Shown: positions 11,081 through 21,657 of the stretch, piece by piece
How positions within the stretch are numbered: position 1 is the stretch's first letter
How the letters are laid out: every line of letters starts with the position of its first letter
Assembly: GCA_015680685.1 (NCBI GenBank)
Contig: MNCI01011864.1
Span: forward strand, 5,624-69,623
DNA from: Gnetum montanum
Taxonomy: Eukaryota > Streptophyta > Gnetopsida > Gnetales > Gnetaceae
DNA length: 64,000 bases
Direction of reading: 5' to 3'
Translations under genes and position numbers: made by a program
The notes under the pieces: generated by a model
What the model was told of the DNA's origin: nothing
The model's input: only the letters and a program-made list of their open reading frames with translations
Database searches by the model: none

Positions 11081-12307
11081 TATAGATACATTCTTTCTTT
11101 TCTTCTTCCTCCTCCTCCTTCATCTCCTGCATAGCTTTGCACCTCTCTGCCCTACTGTGCTAAATCAAAAGTAGTGCCCTAGACAGATTCAAGCTCTGCA
11201 TATATTTTTTTTCTTTTTCTTAGTTTGGTAACATTGGGATGCATCGCTTGTTGTAGAGTTTCATGTCTTAGCCGCACCGTTTGATTTCATGGTGGTCAAC
11301 GCTGCATGGATGGAGACTAATGGTTTTCATCGTTTCTGTTTGGTTGCTGGTCCTGGCAAAAATAACTCTGGTTATGATAAGGTGTCTTTATTTGGGATCT
11401 TCTGGGTGATTCTCCCTGTTACTGTTTGTTTGGTGTTTCGTGGCCTTGGGGGTGCATCATTCCATGAGTTTACATGCTGCATAGGTCATGCAAGGGCTAC
11501 CCTGGCCCTGCTGGCCGTGCATCCATGTTTGAGGGCCACTGCCCTCTGTTTTTTTTAATAGCTTACTAATCAACATATTGCCCAAACTTTGATAAATTTG
11601 ATTTCTTTTGAAATTCTTTCCAAATTATTTTAGGCAGAGTGCAGATACCTTCAACAAATATCGGTAGCCTGAAACATTGTTTTCTACCACCTTTCCCTAA
11701 GGATAGCTCTTGCTCATTCTTTACCAGTATCCAAATGATTAATTCCTGAAAGTATTTCTAACAATAAAGAATTCCTTGCTTGTCAATTCATTCATCATTG
11801 GAACATTATCTCTTACAATCTTCTATTCACTGTCTTTCATATGTGCATCATTATTTCCACCAATAATGTTATGGTCTCCCTGATATGCATGCCTTTCCTC
11901 CTTAAGGGCTCCATGCAAGGAATGCTTTAGTTGATGATGTAGACAACCAATGATGTTGCTTTGAGGAAAATACTCTAGTATACCTAATCCACCTCATAGC
12001 ATGTTCCAAATGAGAGTTAGACAGACCTCTGGATTATCCACAAAAGAGATGGGCACGTAAAAGTTCCAACCTAGTGAATTTTGAGAAGCAAAATCATATG
12101 TTTGTTTCCCATGCTAAGTATCAGTCTGATTGATAATCTGGAGAATTAAAATTAGGGAGAATAAATGCAACCCATCTCATCCGATCTTTTTTTAGCGAGT
12201 GACAGGAATCAATACCTTCATCTTGTCATTTCAATAGTTCTAATGAAATATTTTTAAGGTTTCAATCATCTCATATCTCTGTTCCATGAAATGGCCAAAA
12301 TGTGCCA
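11081..12307. other. Unassigned right part of the inserted block
   Basis: From 11081 to about 11560 the sequence is relatively GC-rich and gene-like, with a plus-strand open stretch at 11289..11558 (89 codons) that I do not recognise. It could be 5' flank or UTR of the PB1 gene fragment on the other strand. From 11560 to 12307 it becomes AT-rich without coding signs. A pyrimidine tract followed by TTTTAGGCAG near 11625 looks like a plant 3' splice site, but no exon can be assigned. Confidence 0.4.
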
Positions 12308-12980
12308 ACACATCCCTAAGCCAATGGTTAAGCAAAAGTAACTGATCGTGAGATTACTAGAATATTGACTAGGATGGTTAATAGATTTAGAAAGGAGTGG
12401 AGCACTAAGTTGAATGATGTTCTATGGGCTTATAGAAAAACATGGAAATTACCTATCAATTATTCACCCTATGATCTAGTTTCCAACAAGTTACCCACAC
12501 CACCAATCTAGGTAGAGCTTCAAACTCTAGCTACTGCTAGCCAACTTGACCTAAAGTTGAGCTTAGCCTAACGAGAGCACCTAATGAATGTGAATCTATA
12601 AGAATAAAATAGGCTAATAGTACTTATGAGCAATGAGATCCATAAGACCTACTCCAAGCATAGGCATGATGCTCATATAAGGCAAGTATTAATACAACTA
12701 GGTGACAAGGTCCTCTATTATAACCCTAATCATGTCCAACAAAAAGCCAAGTTTCAAACGCTTTGGGAGGGATCCTACATCATTCAAGAAACTTACTCTT
12801 CTGGTGCCATGCATATTCACCAACTGTCTAGCCTACATAAGCTCATCCTAGTAAACATCTAGCAAGTCAAACCTTACCATCAATATCCTGACTCCAATAA
12901 AAATTCCACCTAATCTATCCAATTGTCCTCTACTTGTTCACTTTTCAAATTGATTGATCCTAACCATAGTCATGGGGGTG
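12308..12980 (+). pseudogene. int: Element B integrase, C-terminal part and pol end
   Basis: Homology resumes with a decayed HPxANGxAKVTDREITRILTRM, then WSTKLNDVLWAYRKTWKLP and INYSPYDLV at about 12395..12480, the last third of the DDE domain. The open stretch 12626..12862 (IHKTYSKHRHDAHIRQ, LIQLGDKVLYYNP, FQTLWEGSYIIQETYSSGAM) is the C-terminal GPY-like module, strongly similar to F (KFQTLWEGPYVIHETFPSGAM). The reading ends near a HSHGGVN tail at about 12968..12985, the counterpart of the HGGDG tail of A. Confidence 0.8.
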
Positions 12981-15160
12981 TTAACTAGGACACATAGGTA
13001 CCTTTTCAATTTTCGACTTTCTTCTTACTTTTCTTATTTTTAAATATAATTTCCTTTTCTTTTATACTCTTTCATTCTTTTTATCTTCCTAATTTTTTAA
13101 TATCTTTGATATTTTCTAATTATTTGATAATTTTTCATTCTTTATATCTTTCTAATTTTTTTATATCTTTTCTAATTTTTCATGTTTTCTTCTCATTTTA
13201 TTTATACATATTTCTATTAATTTCCAATAAAACATGTCGAATAAGGCAAGATGTAGTTCGAACAAGGTGAAGATTTCTCTATATTATCGATCATAAGGGA
13301 CTGATTATCTATACAATGAGACCACAACATTCATCCATCCATTCCAACAATAATAGGTTCTTACCATGGTCATAATGATATTCTTTGCATAATAAAACTA
13401 AGAATAAACATGTAATCATTATGCTTGGACCAAAAAGTGAAGAACCAAGTGGTAATGTAAAGGGTGTGACATTAAGGTAATTTGTGGATTTTCTTAGATT
13501 ACTACTGTGAATTATCACCTATTGTTAAAGAAGTATTATATCCTTGTAGATCTAATGAAAAATGGAAGTAAGAGCACAATAAGTGCTACCTTACCATGTC
13601 ATTAGAAAGACATGTTACCCATGCCTGAAGGCTATCCTTTGGTAAGGTTGACATAGCCAAAAATAAAATCCATGCACAAAATAAATTTCTTGGGATTCCA
13701 CTAGAAAGACTTGTTACCATTCATGAAGGTAGGTGGCTTCTCATGAATCTTAAAAATGATATAAATTGCAATTAATAAACTCCTCCCTTAGATAATATGC
13801 CAAGTGGCAATACTCTTTGCAACAGTGGTAGTCTTATGGTTGTGAATATGAGAAATGAAATAATGCAATGTCACTGGAAAGTGGTCTAGACTTGGTTTTA
13901 ATCTTGAACAATAGGGCTAATTATTACTCTAACCACAAATTACACACAAGAATTCATTTTTCCTATGGTAAGAAACCTTACATCCCAAGTTTCAACAATC
14001 CTTTCTACAGTCCATTTCATCTTACTATATATTTAATCATAACTTCTAGTTCTATGTAATATAGTGTTATTTTTCCAATCTAGCGATACTAATATGTGTG
14101 TTTTGCTAAATAGGTATGTCCTAAGTGCCTAAGGAAACTTGTAGGCATGGTTATACAAGGACACTAAGGGTTGGAGCCTACTTTGGGGAGGATCCACTTG
14201 TATAACTTTTGTATCTCATGCTTTGCAAGAAACTCCACATCATCTTGTGCCTTCCAAGATCATCCAACAATATAATAAATACTTTGCTTACTTTTGAAAA
14301 TTTGTCCATGTAACTATAACCCTTCATCCATCTTCTATATACTTAATAAGCTTTCATAGCCCAAACTTCCTTCTTTGAGAACTTTCAAACACCTAATTCT
14401 CAAATTCTAAGCATCATGGCTACTCTAAGATCTTATAAAAATGCTTACTATCTTCAAATCATTCTATTTAACTCATTTTTTCCATGATAAATTGCTCACA
14501 AGTTTGAAATTTTTATAGGTGACATCGTCGATACGATGTATGAGCCCCTCATATGTCATTGATACAATGTTGTATCAATGATGTCATGCTTATAGAAAAA
14601 CTATATAGATGTGTGGAAAGTTAGTGAAATTTTCATTTCTCACTAACTTCGAATGTCCATAACTTTTTTCCCATAGCTCTAATTTTTGAAATTTTTGAAT
14701 CTTGTTGATCCCAAAGCACTCAAGTTAGTTGTGAAGGGGTGACATCAAGGAAATTGAGCAATTTGAGCCAAAAGTTTTTTAAAAAAACTTTATAAGATTG
14801 GAAGATAGTCTAAAGGGTAAGTAAGATAAAAAATACCAAAGGTATTATCATGAATTAAGAATATTTAAGCCAAATACTTCAATGAATCATCCTAATAAAC
14901 CATCCTAAAAAATTCTAAGGTATTCTAAGAAAAAAGGATAATAAGTGTGGGAGGTCATGAAAATTTAAGATTTAACATTTAAGGGGTTTCTTTTTTAAAA
15001 TGTTTCTAACTCTGCAATCATAATATGATAAGAACTTAATCTAACCAAAGGCATGAGCAAGGTAAAGAACTATTAAGAATTGATATGAACACTCTAATAA
15101 TCTTCAAATCATTTTTGATTACAAATGATTCCAAAAAGATCAATATAAGGAGAACCTTTC
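12981..15160 (+). other. Element B post-pol non-coding region
   Basis: No credible ORF. It holds a T-rich stretch (13000..13210) and blocks shared with the same region of A, C and F. These are AGACATGTTACCCATGCCTG near 13608 and CCTACTTTGGGGAGGA at 14177..14192. GATACGATGT-type repeats near 14530..14580 resemble U3 motifs of the B LTR. The length of about 2.2 kb is similar to that in A. Confidence 0.6.
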
Positions 15161-15164
15161 AAGC

Positions 15165-17894
15165 ATGATGTCAAAAGATCAAGATGCCATGGAAGAAGCC
15201 AAACTAGAGAACAAACCCCACTAGCAGAGCAAGTAGAGTAGGAAGCACAATCTTTTAGCATTCACCAACAAAAACTTGCTATTGAACACTTTGCTCAAGT
15301 GGAGGTTGAAGCATCACAAGAACTTGAACAAGGATAGCACCTCACACTATCACTTGCATGCCTCTAGGTCATTCAAGAGAACTTAATAATGTCCATAGTT
15401 ATTATGGAACTAAATTTTGACCATTCATAGAGTTTGCTCCAAAGGTTGTAAGGACATAACTCCAATCATCTTTCTTGTGGCCTACATTGTCAACTAGTGG
15501 TAAATGGTACATAGGAGAAACTTTTCAAATTTGAAAAAATAAACAAGCCAATGCCACTATCAAGATAGAAGGAATTTCAGTGTCATATTTTATAGAGGTA
15601 ATAGTTAATGCCCTCAATCGACCAAATGAAGGGGCTAACATGACACATATATCCACAAGGTCTAATATAGATGCATAAATATTATGGCTACATAGAGCCT
15701 ACAACAAGGAGGATAGTGAATATAGTGAGATGACTATAAGGAGAAGATCTATTTTAAGATTGGAACCTATCATCTGTTCCCTACCAAGAGGCATAACAAG
15801 ATACCAACTTATGCAACTAGAGAAATCACCATTTTGATGCGAAATCTCAATACCAACATCATATATCTCTACTTTCTTGAAATCAAAAGGTAATTTTAAG
15901 AGAAGAAGGTAGGAAAGCCAATGTTTCCATTCCCTTGCCTAATCAGGAAGTTGTGCAAATAGATAGGCATCTTGGATTACACAAATGAAATTTTGTAAAA
16001 AGCTCAAAATGCTTCATATGTAAAGATGTCAAAACTAATGCCTCCAAAAAAGGAAAAATGGAAAAACAAGTAGGTACTGAGAGAGCTACAGGCTCAACTC
16101 TTGTTGATACTATTCAAGATACTAGCCAACAACAACAAGCAAGACCCAGTAGCAACAACAAGCAAGACTAGTAACAAAAACAACAACAACAACAAGTTTC
16201 ATCACCACTACCACAAGAGTATAGAGCTTTAATGAGCCATCTATAATATATTGTAGACACCATAAACTAGAGAACTAGAGGGGGCCAATCTCTACAAGGT
16301 TAGAGAGAATGCAATTAGACCCACCATTTCCACAAGTCTTGCAAGAAGGGTATGATTGGTCATAATAGATCTTAGGGAACAATGCATCATTCCAAGTAAT
16401 TCTAGAAATAGGAGAAGAAGCCACAGTGGTGATTATGTAGCATGAGGATGCAACGAGAGCTATTGAAGTGATTAAAGAACATATCAAAGAGTCCTTCAAT
16501 GTTCCTGTTGTGTCACCAGCCAATCTTTCTAAAGTGAGAGATGTTCAAATGCTTACTAGTACATTAATGAATCCTACTAATCATGAGGATATATTAGATA
16601 GACTACTACATATTGGGTAAGTCATGCAAAATCTCTTTGATATCCCTAGTGATATCACTACAACCCAATCTGAACTAATCACCACAAAGGGAAAGTTAAT
16701 CATGGTTGAGACCAGGGTAGAGCATGCTAAAAATGAAGTCCAAAAACTGCAACAATAGCTAGTGAATTTGAGATCAGAGAGAGGATATCTAACGTACTTC
16801 ATTGCACCTAACCAACTTGACTAGTTTAGAACAAGCCATGTGAGGTGCCTTATTGACCATAACATGAAGATGGAGAAAGAGGAGGAGAAGGTAGTATGGG
16901 ATGCCTCAGTGGTAGAAGCACAAACATATGCACATGCTATGGAATTCACCATCCTGTAGGAGGAAAATAAATATTTAGCTATGAATAATTCTCAATTAAC
17001 CAACATTGAATGACAATAGAACATTCTCAAGAAAAGCATATAGCAACTTCAAGAATAGTTAGTTTTTGTCAACTAGGACATGAGTCACTTGGTCTAGGAG
17101 AGAAAAACCCTATCAATGGAGGAAGCCCACATGATCAAACAAAAATTAGCAATCAGGATCAATGTGTGGAAAAACAAGGCCAAGAAGCACAAATGACTCA
17201 AGGAGAATTTCCAAGATCAAGTGGGCTTGTACAAGTAAATCAAGAAGAAAGAAATCTAGATAGCTAAATCCAAAATTAGTTCCATTTTAATGTAGAATCA
17301 TAATTGGTAGTAAATCTTGGATAGGTTAGCCCGTGTCCACTAAGTCGAAGTGAAAAAAAAGATCTACCAATTGAATATCTTATAGAATACATGGGGCTAG
17401 TGAATCTCCACTATGCTAACTTGGCCATGTTGAGAATAGGTAGGCCTAGGAATGAATTGGAGCAAAAGGTAGTAGTTGTGTATGCCTTATATGAGAAAGA
17501 ATTTGTTGATAGAAAATATGCTTTACAAAAAGTGCATGTGACAAATTATGAACTTGAAATTGTGAAAGCTAGCTACTAGGGCCAAAAGGATGTAGCAACT
17601 AATCTAGCTCATAAAATGTCTGACTATCAGGAATTAAGGAAGACAAGTAGGGATTTTGACAAAGAATTATGGTAGTTTGTTGCTTGGTATGTGAATGCTA
17701 ATAAGATGTTTCCACAACTTCCATGTCCATGGGATGTACCAACTCCATCACACATTCCTCAACAAGCATGGATAATATATGATCCCAAGATTGAAGAGGA
17801 TAAGCTTTAGGAATTACTAAACAAATAGCAATTCAAGAAGCCTGATGATAGGGGGAAGCAGCTGATGGAAGAGCCACCACTATCGAGCATGTAG
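15165..17894 (+). pseudogene. Element B ORF3: post-pol coiled-coil protein (broken)
   Basis: About 900 codons in sense orientation after pol. N-terminal part: GISVSYFIEVIVNALNRPNE (about 15565..15630), then FPFPCLIRKLCK at 15924..15959, resembling the hallmark of the 'putative plant transposon protein' domain. A Gln/Asn-rich linker lies at about 16120..16200. The central block contains EEATVVIM and VRDVQMLTSTLM (about 16400..16560) with HEDILDRLL (about 16583). Coiled-coil heptads follow (16640..17600), and then the tail with WYVNANKMFPQLPCPWD and PTPSHIPQQAW (about 17685..17780), ending EEPPLSSM and TAG at 17892..17894. Homologues sit in A and D. No signal peptide or membrane segment is visible, so env is unlikely. 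The start is uncertain; ATGATG at 15165 is a guess. Confidence 0.65.
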
Positions 17895-18081
17895 GCTACA
17901 TCAAGATATTCCAATTTTTTTTATTTTTTTTGTCATATACTTGTGTTAATTTTTTAAAAAGCCATTGTAGCATTTTGAGTAATATAAATAGTCCATTAGT
18001 CATGTATAGTCGAATCTACCTCCCAATTTTATAAGGGAATCTATCCTCATTTTGTTTTAACTCAAGGACTAGTTTCTAGTT

Positions 18082-18094
18082 AGTCATGGGGATA
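18082..18094 (+). other. Polypurine tract of element B
   Basis: AGTCATGGGGATA directly precedes the TG of the 3' LTR, the place of the second-strand primer. The same core occurs at the pol end of this element near 12973. Confidence 0.75.
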
Positions 18095-18984
18095 TGATAA
18101 AGTCAAATTTCATCACAATGTAATATCATAGCAATGACATTTTATCAACAATGTTGTTGATACAATGTCACTACACATGATACATCATTATTAATATGAT
18201 GTCTTGGGATGCATGCAGCCCTATAAATATGATACTTAAGCACACACTCTAATAGCTTTTCATTCCACTAGGAATAGAACTCTTGTAGTTTGATTTCTTA
18301 GACTTAGACTTAGCAATAGATAATGAATGTCCATAGTGTGATGTGTGATAGTTAAACAGTATCTTTATTCAAAAAATTTGTACTTAGGCACAAGTTGTGA
18401 CAGTAATAAAGATCAAGACTGTTTTCCATCATTACAGGATTCCCTTAGTTTCTTTTGTTTACTTAGCATAATTTTCACTATTTTACTAGCTTAATGCTTT
18501 ACTTTCTCAAGCACTTTATTTCTACTTGTCAATATTAAGTGGTATGGATACAACTAATTTCGAGCACTAAGTGTAATCGTTTGGTAATCCTAGTGGTATT
18601 ATTGCTTGGTTTGCCCAGTAGCACAATACTTGGTAATCCCAATGATGATACATGAGCCTAAGGCGTGTCTGATAAATAAGGAATTGTTATCCATTGCAAT
18701 AGGCTAAACTAGGTTTATGCTTTCTTAGTTAGCTAGACTTAGATATTTTCAATCATGTTTACAGCTAGGCATTATTTAGGCCTCACAACATCAGTTATCA
18801 TATGCCTCACTGAGAGTTAAGCCATACACATTGTACCTCACTAGCTTAAGGTGGAAATACATCAATCACAAGCTTAAACTTAATTACTAGCATAAGAACA
18901 TTGTCCATATATGAATTAAAATTGGATACCATGTGAACACTTGTGAATTGTATGGTTAAGTGTTGGATGCTCCACTACTCATCA
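18095..18984 (+). mobile_element. Element B 3' LTR
   Basis: TGATAAAG start, CTCATCA end, TATA box at 18222..18229. Full-length match to 3231..4104. Element A pol resumes immediately after it. Confidence 0.9.
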
Positions 18985-20276
18985 ACAAATGTATTCATCA
19001 AATCAAAAAGGAAGCCATAGAGGAGGTTGAATAAAAATCTTAAATAAGTTTTTAAGGATGAAATTAAATAACTTCTTAACGTAGGATTCATCTATTCCAT
19101 TTTGGATAGTGAGTGGATTAGCCCATTCATAATTGTATCCAAGAAAGACAAAAAAATAGAAAGTCTACATAGAATACAAGCTGTTAAATATGGAAACTTT
19201 CAAAGACCATTTTTCATTACCATTTGTGGACCACATGCGAGATACTATTGTAGGGCATGGCTACTATATTTTTTTGGGATGGTTATAGTGGATATAAGAA
19301 AATCTAGTTAGTACTAGATAATTAGGCCAAAACAACCTTCACAAGTTCCTAGGAAACTTTTGCGTACAAAAAGATGTTATTTGGCCTTTGCAATTCCCCT
19401 ACAACTATTTAATGCCTAGTGGCATGGAGGTCTTCATGGATGACTTCTCCACCTATGGCACCAACTTTGAGCAAGTCATAGGCCAACTGGAGTAAGTGTT
19501 AAAACATTATGTAAAGACCAACTTAAGGATCAATTGGTAGAAAATCCATTTGATGGTCTAAGAAGGAAAAATTTTGGGAGGACACTTAATTTTAGAGAAA
19601 TGGATCAAGATGGACCCAAATAATGTATGAGTCATCTAAGGAATTACTAGATAATCTGAAATGGTAAAAGATATGAGGTCATTCCTTGGGCACACTAATT
19701 ATTAGTGCTTTATTAAGAACTTTTCCAAAATTTTCAAACTGTTGGAAGAGCTAACAAAGAAGGATGAACCTTTTAAATGGACTAAGGAATGTCACAAGAA
19801 TTCTAATAACTCATGCAAAAGCTCATATAAATCCCATTTCTATGTGCTCTAGATTGTTTCATACTATTCCATATAATAACATATGCATCCAACTATGCAC
19901 TAGCAATAGTGCTTATGTAATTGGATGTTCAAAAATGTCCATATTACATCCATTGTGTAAGTAGGAGCATTGTGGATATGTAATTGAATTATACCTCCAC
20001 TAAGAAGAATCTCATGGTGGTTGTATACTCATTGGAAAAATTTAGGTACTATGTGGTTAGATACAAAATCTTTGTGTATACGGATCATAATGCTATATGT
20101 TTCCTATTGAATAAGCTAGTGGTAAATACCTATATCATACAATGGCTAGTTATTTTTCAAGATTTCAATCTTACAATGATGAATAAGAAGGGAACCAAAA
20201 GGTGGTTGCTAGTCACTTATCTTAGTTATGATGGAATAGAAAAGATGATGAGGAGCCTTTATTTGATCGATTTCTA
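18985..20276 (+). pseudogene. rt-rnh: Element A reverse transcriptase and RNase H (second part of split pol)
   Basis: It continues the pol frame cut at 3230. SILDSEWISPFIIVSKKDK at about 19090..19155 is the RT entry, with FKDHFSLPF-like remains at about 19200. The catalytic motif is intact as VFMDDFSTYGTNFEQ near 19430..19475. The RNase H part is open at 19984..20277 (LNYTSTKKNLMVVVYSLEKF, YKIFVYTDHNAICFLLNK, FQDFNLTMMNKKGT). Stops and frame slips occur between them. Keeping the YxDD-type motif while surrounding codons are lost fits slow random decay. Confidence 0.85.
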
Positions 20277-21657
20277 GGTGAAATCCTCTTTGTCAAATCC
20301 ATTAAAGTTTAAATATTTTTGGATACAAATTGGTATAACGAATTCCTCTTCTATTTTCTCACTTAGGAGACTTCGTAAGAATAAGATAGGAAGAAGAAAT
20401 AAAAGTTGCTTCACCAAGTCAAACACTACATGGAAATCCAAGGTAATCTTTACAAGGCTTGTGTAGATGACTTGGTATGATGATATGTGCCTACTTTTTA
20501 TCAACTAAAAATCCTCTAGGATGCTCATGAAGGTCTTTATAGGGACCATTATGTAGGAAGAAGGATGGTTATGAAGATTCTCATGCCAGGGTACTTCTAG
20601 CTGATGATCTTGAAGGACACGAGCACTACCAAAGAGATGAAGAAATGATGATTTGAATGAAAGGACCTTGATGATGGATCCAAGCATTAGAGCTCTTTGA
20701 CCTTTGGATCATTGACTTCATGGGACACATCACTCCAATGTCAAATGTAAAGGTTTATATCATCATCGTTGTTGACTATTGCATGAAGTGGACTAAAGCT
20801 GCATTAATCATCGATTGTTTATCTTCCACTTCAACATGGTTTGTTTAGAAAAATATGGTAAATAGGTTTGGTGTGCCAAGGGCACTTATTTTAGATAATT
20901 AAACTCACTTTATTGGGTTTACTTTTTGAAAAATGATGTAACACTTAGGAGTACAACACAAACTAAGAATCTCCTATCACCCCCAAGCTCATTAACAAGC
21001 TAAAGTTACTAATAGGGAGATAACTAGTATACTAACATAAACCATTAGTCAATATAGGAGGGACAAGAGTACAAAACTTAACAATGCTCTTTGGGCTTAT
21101 TGATCAACTTGGAAACTTCCTATAGGTTACTCTCCTTATGAGTTAATGTATGGGAAATTGCCAATACTTCCAATGCAAACAAAGCTTCATACACTCTCAA
21201 CCACCTTTGAGCTTAAGCTTGATCTCAATCTAGCACAAAAATAATGACTAATGATACTAAATGTCTAGACTAGAACTAAAAAGTATCCCTAAAAATGAAC
21301 TAAGTGCATAAGGTATACTCTAAACAACATCATGATGCACGAATACAAAATGTTAAGTTCCAACCTGGTGATAAGGTTCTTTACTGGAACCTTATGCACA
21401 TAAAACAATGTAATAATTTTTAAATGTTATGGGAAGTATCTTACATCATTCATGAAACTTTTCATTCTAGTTCCATGACCATTTACTATCCATTGAGCCC
21501 AAAGAAATGTGTGTTCTTCAACATCCAACAAGTTAAGAATTTCCTAGAACTTAGAATAACCAACAACACTAACACCTCAGAGGAAGAGCAAGCACTCTCT
21601 ATTTTTTGGATCTTCTCCTTTCAACTCAATCATGGGGGAGATGGTCATCCATACTGA
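20277..21657 (+). pseudogene. int: Element A integrase (broken)
   Basis: The HHCC region is at about 20400..20600 (HYMEIQGNLYKACVD-like, then LQDAHEGLYRDHYVGRR). The DDE core includes DFMGHITPMSN-like remains at about 20715 and a DNxTHF remnant at about 20896, followed by HPQAH and KVTNREIT at about 20970..21030. The C-terminal module is partly open at 21424..21657 (LWEVSYIIHETFHSSSM), ending with FQLNHGGDGHPY. That tail overlaps the CATGGGGGAGATGG purine stretch at 21630..21643. There are many stops; it is not functional. Confidence 0.8.

Larger units (their letters stand above)
9205..12307. mobile_element. About 3.1-kb foreign block inserted in element B integrase
   Basis: It interrupts integrase homology exactly at the second catalytic Asp. 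About 75 bp of integrase, judged against A, is missing at the join, so the insertion was accompanied by a deletion. CAACA occurs at both ends (9201..9205 and 12306..12310) but cannot be proved a target duplication. Inside are a CAAGTG repeat array with a TATA-like box on the left, a minus-strand PB1-domain pseudogene in the middle, and AT-rich sequence on the right. I see no clear terminal inverted repeats or LTR pair. A gene-capturing transposon (Pack-MULE or Helitron-like) or a translocated genomic filler are both possible. Confidence 0.6.
3231..18984 (+). mobile_element. Element B: LTR retrotransposon inserted in A pol
   Basis: B has both LTRs (3231..4104 and 18095..18984), a primer binding site, gag, protease, RT, RNase H, integrase, a post-pol region, ORF3 and a polypurine tract, all on the plus strand. 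It is 15.75 kb including a roughly 3.1-kb foreign block in integrase. The putative target duplication is ATAGA (3226..3230) against ACAAA (18985..18989), 3 of 5 identical with two transitions, as expected of an old insertion. The exact fit of A pol across the two flanks is the stronger evidence for the boundaries. Confidence 0.88.

Noticed and set aside
9201-12310. CAACA at both ends of the foreign block as a target duplication
   Set aside because: About 75 bp of integrase is missing at the join and CAACA is low in complexity, so a chance match is likely.
15165-17894. ORF3 as an env-like gene
   Set aside because: The position after pol suggested env, but no signal peptide or membrane segment is visible, and the conserved parts are a FPFPCLI-type domain and coiled coils.
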